64,000 nucleotides of DNA, from positions 1 to 64,000 of the forward strand of contig NZ_JAHESC010000021.1 in assembly GCF_018598185.1 (NCBI RefSeq), in the 5' to 3' direction. The stretch is from Dawidia soli (lineage in GTDB: Bacteria > Bacteroidota > Bacteroidia > Cytophagales > Cyclobacteriaceae). The notes under the pieces were generated by a model. It worked only from the letters and a program-made list of their open reading frames with translations. It was not told the DNA's origin and did not search any database. This document shows positions 16,438 through 25,728 of this stretch, one piece after another. The number at the start of each line of letters is the position of its first letter. Positions within the stretch are counted from its first letter, which is position 1. Both the position numbers and the translations under genes were made by a program.

Positions 16438-17994
16438 ATGGCGATCCTGGGAACCTTGCTGAAAAAAGGAATACGCATTCGGGAAATGCTTGAACAGGAA
16501 TATACGTCTCCGTTCGACTTGCAAAAGAAAGAGCTCAAAGAGCTGCTGATCGCCGCCAGCCAGACCGAGTTTGGTAAATATTACAACTTTGCCGATACGC
16601 TGAACAGCTTCCGCAAGGGGGACAAGGAGTTTTACCGGCGCTACAAGGCACACGTGCCGATCCATAGCTATAACAAAATACACGGCGACTGGTGGAAGCT
16701 GGCGCTGAAAGGTGTCAAGAACGTATGCTGGCCCGGCCGTGTGAAATATTTTGCGTTGAGCTCGGGCACGTCCGAAGCCTCGTCGAAATACATACCCGTG
16801 ACGAAGGATATGACCAAGGCGATGCAAAAGACGAGCATCCGGCAGATCCTGACGTTATCGAAATACGATCTGCCGCCGGCGATCTTCGAGTCGGGCATTC
16901 TCATGCTCGGGGGCAGCACGCACCTGAACCACAAGGGCAGCTATTTCGAAGGCGACCTGAGTGGCATTCAAGCCGCGAAGATCCCTTTCTGGTTCCAGCA
17001 TTTTTACAAACCGGGCAAACAGATCGCCAAGACCCGCGACTGGGATGCCAAGCTGTATGAGATCGCCCGCAAGGCGAAGGACTGGGACATCGGCATCATC
17101 GTGGGGGTACCGGCGTGGATCCAGATCCTGATGGAAAAGATCATCAAGTATCACCGGTTGCAGAACATACACGAGATATGGCCCAACCTGATGGTATATG
17201 TGCACGGCGGTGTTTCGTTCGACCCCTATCGCAAGGGTTTTGAGAAACTGCTGGAGCGTCCGATCTATTACATCGAGACATACCTCGCGTCGGAAGGTTT
17301 TCTGGCGTTCCAGGCGTTCCCGAACCGGCGCACGATGCGTCTGGTATTGAACAACGGGATCTTCTACGAGTTCGTGCCGTTTGAAGCGCGTAACTTCGAT
17401 GCGAACGGCGAGATCTCGCCCGACGCCGAGACGTTCATGATCGACGAGGTGGAGGAAGGCAAGGAGTATGCCATCCTGTTGTCTTCGTGCGCAGGGGCCT
17501 GGCGTTACCTGATCGGCGATGTGATCAAGTTTACGTCGCTGGAAGAAGCCGAGATCGTCATTACCGGCCGCACCAAACACTTCCTGAGCTTGTGCGGCGA
17601 GCACTTGTCGGTAGACAACATGAACAAGGCGATCGAGCTGGTGTCTGATGATTTTAATATCGTGATCCCCGAGTTTACCGTGGCGGGTATACCGCACGGG
17701 TCGCTCTTTGCGCACCACTGGTTCGTGGGGACCGACGACCACGTGGATACAAAAGCTTTAAAAGAGAAGATCGACCTGCACTTGAAAGAACTGAACGACG
17801 ACTATGCCGTCGAGCGCAGCGCCGCATTGAAAGAGATCATTGTCGATGTCTTGCCTGTAAAGACATTTTACGACTGGATGGAATCAAAAGGGAAAGTAGG
17901 AGGGCAGAATAAATTTCCGAGGGTGATGAAAAATGCACAGCTCGATGATTGGAAAATGTTCCTCCAAACCCAGGTGAATGGAAATCGTCATTAA
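16438..17994 (+). CDS. GH3-family acyl-adenylate/amido synthetase
   Basis: 518 residues. The protein belongs to the ANL-related GH3 family, best known from plants, where it adenylates a carboxylic acid and couples it to an amino acid. Seen here: ALSSGTSEASSKYIPVT (ATP-binding P-loop-like motif), ETYLASEGFLAFQ, SSCAGAWRYLIGDVIKFT and ITGRTKHFLSLCGEHLS (hinge and C-terminal domain). Bacterial members have few known substrates. Its 3' end overlaps the LysE-type exporter gene by 17 bp, so the product may be exported (inference). Overall length fits a complete two-domain enzyme. Confidence 0.9.
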   Translation: MAILGTLLKKGIRIREMLEQEYTSPFDLQKKELKELLIAASQTEFGKYYNFADTLNSFRKGDKEFYRRYKAHVPIHSYNKIHGDWWKLALKGVKNVCWPGRVKYFALSSGTSEASSKYIPVTKDMTKAMQKTSIRQILTLSKYDLPPAIFESGILMLGGSTHLNHKGSYFEGDLSGIQAAKIPFWFQHFYKPGKQIAKTRDWDAKLYEIARKAKDWDIGIIVGVPAWIQILMEKIIKYHRLQNIHEIWPNLMVYVHGGVSFDPYRKGFEKLLERPIYYIETYLASEGFLAFQAFPNRRTMRLVLNNGIFYEFVPFEARNFDANGEISPDAETFMIDEVEEGKEYAILLSSCAGAWRYLIGDVIKFTSLEEAEIVITGRTKHFLSLCGEHLSVDNMNKAIELVSDDFNIVIPEFTVAGIPHGSLFAHHWFVGTDDHVDTKALKEKIDLHLKELNDDYAVERSAALKEIIVDVLPVKTFYDWMESKGKVGGQNKFPRVMKNAQLDDWKMFLQTQVNGNRH

Positions 17995-18607
17995 TGGAGT
18001 CGTGTCCGGCATCGTGCTGGCATTTCTGATCGGTCCTGTATTTTTTACTATCATTCAAACCAGTATCGAGCGCGGGTTTAGCAGCGGTGTGCTGGTGGCC
18101 GTAGGGGTATCGTTCAGCGACGCCTGCTATATTTTCTTCTCGTACCTGGGCCTGGTGCAGTTTATGGAAGCAGAGAAGTTCCGGCACTACCTTTCCTATG
18201 CGGGGGGCATTGTGCTGCTGCTTTTTGGATTGTACTATCTGCTTATTAAAAGCCGCAAGCTGGTTCGCGCCGAGGGTGGTCATATCCGCTCACGCGGCTG
18301 GCTGAGCCTGGTGGCCAAAGGTTTTATTATCAACGGACTGAGTCCGATGGTGCTGTTCTTCTGGATCGCCACGGTAGGGGTAGCCACTACCCAGCTGGCC
18401 TATCACTCCAACCAGCAGGTGTTCGTTTTCTTTGCTTCGATCGTGAGCACCGTATTCCTGACCGATGTGATCAAGGCGAAACTGGCCGACCGGTTGCGCC
18501 TGCTGATGACGCCGCGGGTGATACAGATCATGAATATGATCCTCGGCGTTGTGCTGGTGATCTTTGCCGGCCGCCTGATCTTCTTTCCCGACAACCTGCC
18601 GCATTAG
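17978..18607 (+). CDS. LysE/RhtB-family exporter
   Basis: 209 residues with about six hydrophobic helices. GIVLAFLIGPVFFTIIQTS is the LysE-family N-terminal signature with the conserved GP pair, and GLSPMVLFFWIA resembles the second repeat. The family exports amino acids and derivatives such as lysine, threonine or homoserine lactones across the inner membrane. The ATG at 17978 overlaps the end of the GH3-family gene by 17 bp, giving strong coupling to it. Confidence 0.9.
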   Translation: MEIVINGVVSGIVLAFLIGPVFFTIIQTSIERGFSSGVLVAVGVSFSDACYIFFSYLGLVQFMEAEKFRHYLSYAGGIVLLLFGLYYLLIKSRKLVRAEGGHIRSRGWLSLVAKGFIINGLSPMVLFFWIATVGVATTQLAYHSNQQVFVFFASIVSTVFLTDVIKAKLADRLRLLMTPRVIQIMNMILGVVLVIFAGRLIFFPDNLPH

Positions 18608-18621
18608 CAGCGCGCAGGGAG

Positions 18622-19665
18622 CTAGTCCTGCAGGATGTTGCTGATAAAGGTCGACTTCAGCAGCAGCCACAGCAGGAAGAACGCCACCGCCCAGCTCACG
18701 TAGACGAAATAATAGTCTGAGGTGTCTTTGAAGCGGGTCTCTTTGATCTCTGCCTTTTCGTATTGGTTGATCCGGGCAAAGACCTGTTCCAGGGCGCGGT
18801 TGTCGGTCGCGCGGAAGAACTCGCCTCCGCCGATGCTCGCCATCTTGCGCATGGTGCTTTCGTCGATGGTATTCTCTACCATGTTAGGCCGGCCAAAGAA
18901 ATCTTTACCGTACGGCACAAGCCCTTCTTTTCCCACGACAATGGTATAGATCTTAATGCCATAAGCTGTCGCCAGCTCGGCGGCCGTGATAGGATCGATG
19001 TTGCCGGCGGTGTTGTCGCCGTCGCTCAGGAGGATACATACTTTGGATTTCGCGCTCGACTCGCTCATGCGGTTTGTCACCACGGCCATGGCGCTGCCGA
19101 TGGCCGTGCCTTTGCTTTCGATCATCTCGTAGGTAATGTCCTTGAGGTATGCGCGCAGCAGGTCGTAGTCGGTGGTGAGCGGCGCCATGGAGAAGGCGTC
19201 GCCGGAGAAGACGACCAGACCGATGCGGTCTTGTACACGGCCGTCGATGAAGTTCTTGGCTACCTCCTTGGCGGCTTCGAGCCGGTTCGGAACAAAGTCT
19301 TCGATCAGCATGGACTGCGAGATGTCGAGGGCGATCATGATGTCGATGCCTTCGGTCCATTGCTCTACCTTCTCGTTACTTTTTTGCGGGCGTGCCAGCG
19401 CGGTCACGAGCAATACCAGCGTGAGGAACATGAGCACGTCGGGTATCAGGCGCAGCAGCGCGAGGGGCGAGGCATGCAGGTCCTGCCGCGTTACCGCCAC
19501 GGAGAGCTTCTGGTTGGTGGTTTGCCGGATGAACCAGCGCGCTACGAATACGACGGGCACGGCCAGCAGGAGCCAGAGCATCCAACTGTTCTCCCACGTG
19601 AAGGAACGAAGGGTGGAGGGGAAGAACCACTCCGGTGAGTACCACGGTGTGAGATCCTTATCCAT
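18622..19665 (-). CDS. batA: BatA-like VWA domain membrane protein
   Basis: 347 residues. Two N-terminal membrane segments (about 25-50 and 70-90) are followed by a von Willebrand A domain with an intact MIDAS: DISQS, TDYD region and LSDGDNTAGN. A C-terminal membrane helix (about 320-340) completes the BatA layout. Bat proteins form a membrane complex with MoxR ATPases linked to stress tolerance and envelope integrity. It overlaps the BatD-like gene by 8 bp and is preceded by a strong Shine-Dalgarno-like AGGAGGT, uncommon in Bacteroidota. A BatB gene is not present downstream. Confidence 0.9.
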   Translation of the reverse strand: MDKDLTPWYSPEWFFPSTLRSFTWENSWMLWLLLAVPVVFVARWFIRQTTNQKLSVAVTRQDLHASPLALLRLIPDVLMFLTLVLLVTALARPQKSNEKVEQWTEGIDIMIALDISQSMLIEDFVPNRLEAAKEVAKNFIDGRVQDRIGLVVFSGDAFSMAPLTTDYDLLRAYLKDITYEMIESKGTAIGSAMAVVTNRMSESSAKSKVCILLSDGDNTAGNIDPITAAELATAYGIKIYTIVVGKEGLVPYGKDFFGRPNMVENTIDESTMRKMASIGGGEFFRATDNRALEQVFARINQYEKAEIKETRFKDTSDYYFVYVSWAVAFFLLWLLLKSTFISNILQD

Positions 19666-20572
19666 TTTTCACCTCCTGTAGTTTTAACGCGAAGCGCTGG
19701 TCGGCCATGTCGCGCAGGTTGGCGAGCTGCTCGGTTGCCGCCTGTGTGCTATGGCCATAGATCGCGCCGTCGATGGCCTTGAGGGTACGTGTGACGGCGT
19801 CGTCTTTCAAAGCGGCTTGTATTTCGCGCGTTGTCATTTTTGTATACGGGCGGATCTCCAACTGTTCCATATAACGCTTCCATTGGGCCAAAACGTGTTC
19901 GGCATTGGCGGCCGAGAAATTATCGCGGATCGCCGCCACCGCGCCGCCGTACGACGCCATGAATTGCTGGTGCATCTTCAGCATGCGACGGACGCGGAAG
20001 TACCGGCGGATCCGCCGGCCAAAGAAGATCCATGCCAGGACGACGATCAGCAGGACGACCCCGAGTATGATCAGGGCGATGACGTAATTAAATGCCTGGG
20101 GGACGTCGTGGTATGCGACGTTTTCGCGCAGGGGTAATTTGTCGATGGTAATGCTGTCCAGGCCGGGCATGGGTGACAAGGCCAGCCGGATACTGTCGCG
20201 CGGCGACTCGAAGACCGTACAATCCTGCGGGGTCAATAAATATACCGGCAGACTGAGCGACGGATGTTCGTCGAGCTCGAAGGTTGTGACATGATACACC
20301 ACGCTGTCGTAGCTCATGCCGTCGCGGGTGTCGGTGGGCGTGTAGCTACGATGGTCGAGCTCGAAGGGAGCATAGGCAAAGGTGGAGTCGGGGAACAGCA
20401 CCTGCTGGCCCTGGGCATAGCGCGCCGTCAGGTAAAAGCGTACGGGGTCGCCTACACGCAGGCTGTCTTCGATAAAGCCGGCGCGCACGGTAACGTTGGT
20501 GTCCTGCGCGTGGGCGGCGAACGGGAGGAGTACTAGTATACAGGCGGCTACACCGATCGTTTTCATCCTCAT
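19658..20572 (-). CDS. BatD-like secreted/membrane protein of the bat operon
   Basis: 304 residues: signal peptide (MRMKTIGVAACILVLLPF, cut near residue 22), a beta-rich periplasmic part to about residue 160 beginning VTVRAGFIEDSLRVGDPVRFYL, one membrane helix (about 165-190) and a basic then helical cytoplasmic tail. This layout matches the DUF4381/BatD-like proteins between DUF58 and BatA genes. It overlaps both neighbours (4 bp and 8 bp). Family assignment rests on position and topology rather than clear motifs. Confidence 0.65.
   Translation of the reverse strand: MRMKTIGVAACILVLLPFAAHAQDTNVTVRAGFIEDSLRVGDPVRFYLTARYAQGQQVLFPDSTFAYAPFELDHRSYTPTDTRDGMSYDSVVYHVTTFELDEHPSLSLPVYLLTPQDCTVFESPRDSIRLALSPMPGLDSITIDKLPLRENVAYHDVPQAFNYVIALIILGVVLLIVVLAWIFFGRRIRRYFRVRRMLKMHQQFMASYGGAVAAIRDNFSAANAEHVLAQWKRYMEQLEIRPYTKMTTREIQAALKDDAVTRTLKAIDGAIYGHSTQAATEQLANLRDMADQRFALKLQEVKNG
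19671..19677 (-). promoter_or_regulatory. Shine-Dalgarno-like sequence before the batA-like start
   Basis: On the minus strand AGGAGGT lies 5 nt before the ATG at 19663-19665, inside the last codons of the upstream gene. Bacteroidota genes rarely carry such a site, though here it may simply be the codons for Gln-Glu-Val. Confidence 0.45.
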
Positions 20573-21447
20573 GTCGTCTTCATCGATTTGTTCCGCACTT
20601 TGAATAAACGCAGCAATTTAGGCACATAGTCTTCGTCCGTATCGAGCGTGATGAAATTGATCTCGTGTTTGCGGCTGAACTTCTCCAGGGTGGCTTTCCG
20701 CTCGGTGTGGTGGCGGATGATCTTTTCGCGGAAGTCGCCAAACGATGTATTGATCCACACGGTACGTTGTGTCTCTTTGTCCAGCACGGGGATGATGCCC
20801 AGTTTGGGCAGGCCGGTTTCGCGTTTGTCGCTGATGTGGATCACGACCAGGTCGTGACGGCGGGCCAGTGCCTTGAGGTTGTCTTCATATCCTTCGTCGA
20901 TGAAGTCGGAGATGAGTATGACCACGCTGCGGCGGCGGATGGCGTTCAGCGCAAACGAGATGGCTTTCGACAAGTTGGTACCGGTGGAGAGCGGCTTGAG
21001 GTTGGACAGGGCCGAGATGATCTCGTAGGCTTGCGACTGGCCTTTGGTGGGCTTGATGAAACGCTCCTTGATGTCGGAGTAGCAGATCAATCCCACGTGG
21101 CCGGACTCTTTTACGGCCGACAGCGCCAATACGCCGCAGATCTCTTTACCGATGTCTACCTTGGTGCGTCCGGGGCTTCCAATGTCTTCGGAAGCCGATA
21201 CGTCGAGGATGAAGAATACGGTTTGCTCTTTTTCTTCCTTGAAGGTTTTGACGAAGGTGCCGTGGCCTTTGGCCGATACGCTCCAGTCGATGGTTCGAAT
21301 GTCGTCGCCATACTGGTAAGGGCGCACATCGTCAAATTCCAGCCCTGATCCTTTAAAGACGGAGTGGAAGTCACCCTTCATCTGGCTGTTGATCGCCTTG
21401 CGTATCTGTATCTCGTACCTCCGTAACTTTTTTAGAAGATCCTTCAT
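20569..21447 (-). CDS. DUF58 domain protein
   Basis: 292 residues. Signature DUF58 sequence SGLEFDDVRPYQYGDDIRTI then DWSVSAKGHGTFVKTFKEEKE, followed by a VWA-like FFILDVSASEDIGS. It lacks membrane helices, unlike larger DUF58 proteins. It is the first gene of the bat-like set at 18622-21447. The moxR ATPase gene normally found just upstream is not here; instead, a divergent DUF4296 gene begins 137 bp away. Confidence 0.92.
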   Translation of the reverse strand: MKDLLKKLRRYEIQIRKAINSQMKGDFHSVFKGSGLEFDDVRPYQYGDDIRTIDWSVSAKGHGTFVKTFKEEKEQTVFFILDVSASEDIGSPGRTKVDIGKEICGVLALSAVKESGHVGLICYSDIKERFIKPTKGQSQAYEIISALSNLKPLSTGTNLSKAISFALNAIRRRSVVILISDFIDEGYEDNLKALARRHDLVVIHISDKRETGLPKLGIIPVLDKETQRTVWINTSFGDFREKIIRHHTERKATLEKFSRKHEINFITLDTDEDYVPKLLRLFKVRNKSMKTT

Positions 21448-21583
21448 ATATACGGTAGCCGTTCGTTAAAAATCGCCGTTAATACCCAGCCTGGGCGGCG
21501 TACACAGACGCTGAAAAATCAGGCCTGCGGTTTGCTTGATCCCGGATGGTTTGCCAGGGGTCAACGCCAAAAATAGAACAATT

Positions 21584-21970
21584 ATGATTATTTTGCCGGT
21601 GGTTATGAATGAAATGATGCGGAAATGGTGCCCGGCGGTAGCCGTCCTTGTGCTGCTCTCGTGTGGTGGCCGGCAGGAGGTGCCGCCCGGGGTGCTGAAC
21701 CGGGATGAAATGGTGAAGGTGCTCGCCGAGATCCTGATCACGGAAGACAAAGTCAGCAAGCTGGGCGTCGCCAGTGATTCGGCCTATAAAGTGTCGGACC
21801 TGTTCCGGGCGCGGCTCTTTGAAAAGGAAGGTATGACGGACTCGCTCTTCCGACAGTCTATGAACTACTATATTGAACATCCGAAGGAGATGCAACAAAT
21901 CTATACGATCCTCGTTGACTCCCTGAATTTACGTGAGCAGCGTGCCTCGGTGGCCGCTGAAAAGAAATGA
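21584..21970 (+). CDS. DUF4296 lipoprotein
   Basis: 128 residues. The lipobox VLLSCGG near residue 28 marks a lipoprotein signal. The mature part has MVKVLAEILITEDKVSKLG, FEKEGMTDSLFRQSMNYY and EMQQIYTILVDSL, typical of the small DUF4296 family of Bacteroidota. Function is unknown. ATG 21584 gives a hydrophobic signal sequence; ATG 21605 (MNEMMRKW) is another option. It overlaps mutS2 by 4 bp. Confidence 0.85.
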   Translation: MIILPVVMNEMMRKWCPAVAVLVLLSCGGRQEVPPGVLNRDEMVKVLAEILITEDKVSKLGVASDSAYKVSDLFRARLFEKEGMTDSLFRQSMNYYIEHPKEMQQIYTILVDSLNLREQRASVAAEKK

Positions 21971-24330
21971 TTTACCCTGAGACATTTGAAGATAAACTTG
22001 GATTTGGTCAGATACGTCAGAAGCTAAAAGGCTACTGCCTGTCGGCGGCCGGGGCAGCCTGGGTGGACGATATGCGCTTTAGCCGCGAGGTGGAGGTGAT
22101 CCGCACGCAGCTGAAACAGAACCTGGAGTTTCGTCAGATACTGGAGAAAAGCGAGGCGTTCCCGTCCCGCTATTTTTTTGACCCGACCGAGTGGCTGCAG
22201 AAGATCGCCCTGGAGGGCAACTGGCTGGAAGCCGATGAGTTTTTAAACCTGGCCTATTCGCTGGAGACGGTCATGGCGGCCCGCCAGTTCCTGAGCAAGG
22301 CGCACGATATTTACCCGGAGCTATACCGGCTGGCACAGCCCGTGATGATCACGGGCACGTTGGTACAGTCCATTACCAGCCGCATCGACGACAAGGCCGT
22401 GGTACGCGACAGCGCCAGCCCCGAGCTGGGCCGGATCCGCAAGCGCCTGCGCGATGAGCAAGGGCGTCTGCGCAAGCTGGCGGACCAGATATACCGCACG
22501 GCGGTGGAGCAGAAATGGGTGCCCGAAGGCGCGCTGCCCACGATTCGCGAGGGGCGGGTGGTGATCCCCATCCAGGCCGAACACAAACGCAAGCTGAAGG
22601 GCTTTATTCTCGACGAGTCGGCCACCGGTCACACGGTGTTCCTCGAGCCGACCGAGATGCTCGACGCCAACAACGAGATACGCGATCTGGAGCACGCCGA
22701 GAAGCGCGAGGTAGTACGTATCCTGCGCGAGCTGACAGACGAGTTCCGGCAGCAGCTGCCGGTGTTGCGCGTAGCCTATCAGTTCCTTTCACAAATAGAC
22801 TTTATACGGGCCAAGGCCCGTTTTTCGGTAGAGATCGGCGCCGACCTGCCCCTGCTTGAAAAGCAACCGGAGCTGGTGTGGTATAACGCCCGCCATCCGC
22901 TATTATACCTCAGCCTGAAAGGCAAACGCGATATTGTGCCGCTGAATATCGAGCTGGACCGGCAGGACCGGTTGCTGCTGGTGTCGGGACCCAACGCGGG
23001 GGGTAAATCGGTTTGTCTCAAGACCGTGGGCTTGCTGCAGTACATGCTGCAATGCGGGTTGCTCATACCGGTGTCGGACCGGTCGCGGGTGGGGATCTTC
23101 AACGATATCCTGCTCGACATCGGCGACCAGCAGTCGATCGAGAACGACTTGAGCACCTATAGCAGCCACCTGCGCAACATGGATACCTTCATTCGTTCGG
23201 CTTCGGATAAGTCGTTGGTGCTGATGGACGAGCTTGGCTCGGGCACCGACCCCGATTTTGGCGGCGCCATCGCGCAAGCGATCCTCGAGGCGCTGCTCCG
23301 GAAGCGTGTATGGGGCGTGGCCACGACGCACTACTATAACCTGAAGCTCTTTGCGGGCCAACGGCAGGGTATACGCAATGCGGCCATGCGCTTTGATGAC
23401 CAGCATCTCATGCCCCTCTATGTGCTCGACATCGGCAAGCCGGGTAGCTCGTTTGCGCTGGAGATTGCCCGCAAGATCGGACTGCCGCAAGAGACCTTGC
23501 AGGAGGCGGAAAAACTTGTCGGGAAAGACCTGGCCGGGTTTGAGAAGCTGGTGCGTTCGTTGGAGCGCGAACGTCAGGAGCTGAGCGAGCGACTGAAGAA
23601 AACGGAACGTCAGGAGAGTGACCTCAAGCAATCGCTGGCGAAATATCAAACCCTGTCGAGCGAGCTGGAAAACCGACGCAAGGAAATCATCAACAAGGCA
23701 AAAGAAGAGGCGTCGAGCTTATTGCGCGACACGAACCGTGAGATCGAAAAGACGATCCGCCACATCCGCGAGAACCAGGCGCACAAACGGGAGACACAAA
23801 AGGTGCGCAAGAACCTGCAGGACATCACGCAACGCGTCGAGCCGGAGGTAAAACCGCAGAAGCGTGCGCCCGAAGAGTTGAAGGAAGGTGACCGCGTACG
23901 CATCATCGGCCAGGACGGCAACGGCCGGGTGTTATCCATTCAGGGTAAAAATGCCACGGTGCAGTTCGGCGAGCTGAAGTCTGTTACGAAAATCGATAAG
24001 CTGGAAAAGATCACGGCGGCGGTAGAAAAGGAAATTGCCACGCGTTTGCGTTCGGTGGGTGTGGACGTATTTCAGAAGCGATCGACCTTTAACGATACAC
24101 TGGACATACGCGGCAAGCGGGTGGAAGAAGTGATCCCGCTGCTGGATCAGTTTATGGATACGGCTATTTTGCTGGGACAGGGCGAACTGAAAGTACTGCA
24201 CGGCAAGGGCGAGGGAGTGCTACGCAAGGTAGTCCGTGACCACCTGAAACGGTATAAAGAAGTGGCGTCGATGAACGACGAGCACGTTGAGCGTGGAGGC
24301 GACGGCATTACCGTTGTCGTACTGAAGTAA
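21967..24330 (+). CDS. mutS2: MutS2 endonuclease
   Basis: 787 residues, full length. The N-terminal lever and clamp region is followed by the ATPase domain with Walker A VSGPNAGGKS near residue 340, Walker B region LVLMDELGSGTDP and ATTHYYNLK. A coiled coil spans about 520-630. The C-terminal Smr nuclease domain shows LDIRGKRVEEVIPLL and LHGKGEGVLRKVVRDHL. MutS2 suppresses recombination and rescues collided ribosomes in studied species. Coupled by a 4-bp overlap to the DUF4296 gene; a strong terminator follows. Confidence 0.96.
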   Translation: MIYPETFEDKLGFGQIRQKLKGYCLSAAGAAWVDDMRFSREVEVIRTQLKQNLEFRQILEKSEAFPSRYFFDPTEWLQKIALEGNWLEADEFLNLAYSLETVMAARQFLSKAHDIYPELYRLAQPVMITGTLVQSITSRIDDKAVVRDSASPELGRIRKRLRDEQGRLRKLADQIYRTAVEQKWVPEGALPTIREGRVVIPIQAEHKRKLKGFILDESATGHTVFLEPTEMLDANNEIRDLEHAEKREVVRILRELTDEFRQQLPVLRVAYQFLSQIDFIRAKARFSVEIGADLPLLEKQPELVWYNARHPLLYLSLKGKRDIVPLNIELDRQDRLLLVSGPNAGGKSVCLKTVGLLQYMLQCGLLIPVSDRSRVGIFNDILLDIGDQQSIENDLSTYSSHLRNMDTFIRSASDKSLVLMDELGSGTDPDFGGAIAQAILEALLRKRVWGVATTHYYNLKLFAGQRQGIRNAAMRFDDQHLMPLYVLDIGKPGSSFALEIARKIGLPQETLQEAEKLVGKDLAGFEKLVRSLERERQELSERLKKTERQESDLKQSLAKYQTLSSELENRRKEIINKAKEEASSLLRDTNREIEKTIRHIRENQAHKRETQKVRKNLQDITQRVEPEVKPQKRAPEELKEGDRVRIIGQDGNGRVLSIQGKNATVQFGELKSVTKIDKLEKITAAVEKEIATRLRSVGVDVFQKRSTFNDTLDIRGKRVEEVIPLLDQFMDTAILLGQGELKVLHGKGEGVLRKVVRDHLKRYKEVASMNDEHVERGGDGITVVVLK

Positions 24331-24366
24331 CGACGGCTGCGCGCAACGCCAGGCCTGGAACAATAA

Positions 24367-24410
24367 AAGAACGGCTGTCGCGATAGGATCGGGACAGCCG
24401 TTCTTTTTAT
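24367..24410. terminator. Terminator between mutS2 and the convergent lipoprotein gene
   Basis: AAGAACGGCTGTC (24367-24379) pairs perfectly with GACAGCCGTTCTT (24393-24405) around a 13-nt loop, followed by TTTAT. The symmetric A and T flanks allow action in both directions, serving both convergent genes. Confidence 0.9.
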
Positions 24411-24426
24411 ACTATCGACTATTCGA

Positions 24427-24954
24427 CTACGGGCGTGTGAAGGTGAATTTCCAGTGGCCGGATACAGAACCTGTTCTGCCGCCGATGCTGTAGTTGACTC
24501 CTTCCGGCAGGTCGAATTCGAGGATCAGGGTTTTATCGCCGCTTTCCAGCGAGTAGGACATCGGAACGTCTGCGTTGTTGCTGCCTCCACCACTGAGTTT
24601 CGAATCCAGGCGGGTAACGCTGCTGGTGGCGCTGGAGCCAAATTTCCAGAGGCCGTTTGCGGGCCAGGGGCTTGTCACTACACCATCCGGTACAGTGAAC
24701 GTGTATGCGAACTCTCCGTTTTCCGAGAAGCTATTTCCGGCAGCCAGGCTCAATACCCCGCCGCTGAATTCATCGTTCCAATCCGGGCCGCCGGGTGTAC
24801 CGGTTACGCTGGATACAGTCCAATCGGCCTGAAGTTTTGTAAACTGCGTTTGCTGTACAGATGTGCCTCCGCCGTCATCGCTTCCACAGTTGGATGCCAC
24901 AAAACCCGCAGTTATGAGCAACAGGAGAGATAAAAATCTTGCTGAATGTTTCAT
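24427..24954 (-). CDS. Surface-type lipoprotein of unknown function
   Basis: 175 residues. Signal peptide with lipobox-like ASNC at about residues 20-23, then SDDGGG, which resembles the acid-rich Bacteroidota lipoprotein export signal that sends lipoproteins to the outer face of the outer membrane. The mature region is rich in Gly, Ser, Thr and Trp, with strand-like segments ending SGHWKFTFTRP, likely an all-beta domain. No family is recognised. It is monocistronic, with ATG at 24952-24954. Confidence 0.75.
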   Translation of the reverse strand: MKHSARFLSLLLLITAGFVASNCGSDDGGGTSVQQTQFTKLQADWTVSSVTGTPGGPDWNDEFSGGVLSLAAGNSFSENGEFAYTFTVPDGVVTSPWPANGLWKFGSSATSSVTRLDSKLSGGGSNNADVPMSYSLESGDKTLILEFDLPEGVNYSIGGRTGSVSGHWKFTFTRP

Positions 24955-25072
24955 GTTTAAACTAAAATTATAGGATACGAATATGAAAGTAAATATTCAA
25001 AAATCAAATTCCTGCCATCTCCGGCCGTAATTATCATTCTGTTAATTACGGCGTTACGACATCAAGTAACCG

Positions 25073-25720
25073 CTATTTATAGCGCATTATATCGACTTTA
25101 TGGGCTTCGGCCGGATATTCTGCCGGTTCATTGCTGGCCACCCATACGGTACAGCCGGTGGTGAGCAGCTGGCGCAACCCGTCCAGGTACCAGGTGAAGG
25201 CGCGGTCGTCCAGATTGGTGCCGGGTTCATCCAGGAATACCAGGTCGGCCTGCGTATAAAAGGCCAGGGCTAGTTTGACCCGTTGGCGCATGCCCGACGA
25301 GAAATTGCCGATGACCTTGTGGCGCGCATCGGCCAGGTACATACGCTCGAGCATATCGGCGGGGCTGAGGCCATAACGGGCCTTTTTAAGGGAAAAATGG
25401 AATCGGAGCTGTTCTTCGAGGGTAAACTCTTCGATGAGGTCCATGTATGGGGTCGCAACGGCCACATGGCGGTATACGTCCTCGCCGGATAACGCTGTGC
25501 CGCCACGGGCATAAGTAACAACGCCTTTGCTAGGCGGCATCTGGCCCCACAGTACTTGCAGCAAGGTGGATTTTCCCGACCCGTTGGGTCCTGTGACGGC
25601 GTAGATCGCTCCCGGAATGAACGTAGTGTCCAGGTTGCGGAAGATCCACTCGCGGTTAAAACGCTTGCCCAGTCCTTCGGTGGTGATCGTAATGCCGGTA
25701 GCGGAGGAAGGAGTGCTCAC
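25073..25720 (-). CDS. ABC transporter ATP-binding protein
   Basis: 215 residues. Walker A TGPNGSGKST, signature FSSGMRQRVKLALAF, Walker B LVFLDEPGTNLDD and the switch region SNEPAEY (His replaced) are seen. The single-domain ATPase resembles CcmA-like exporters. No permease gene is next to it. It begins with GTG 8 bp after lpxA and is the last gene of the lipid A operon, a position where a similar gene often occurs in Bacteroidota; a role in envelope lipid transport is inferred. Confidence 0.88.
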   Translation of the reverse strand: MSTPSSATGITITTEGLGKRFNREWIFRNLDTTFIPGAIYAVTGPNGSGKSTLLQVLWGQMPPSKGVVTYARGGTALSGEDVYRHVAVATPYMDLIEEFTLEEQLRFHFSLKKARYGLSPADMLERMYLADARHKVIGNFSSGMRQRVKLALAFYTQADLVFLDEPGTNLDDRAFTWYLDGLRQLLTTGCTVWVASNEPAEYPAEAHKVDIMRYK

Positions 25721-25728
25721 CCGTGCGA

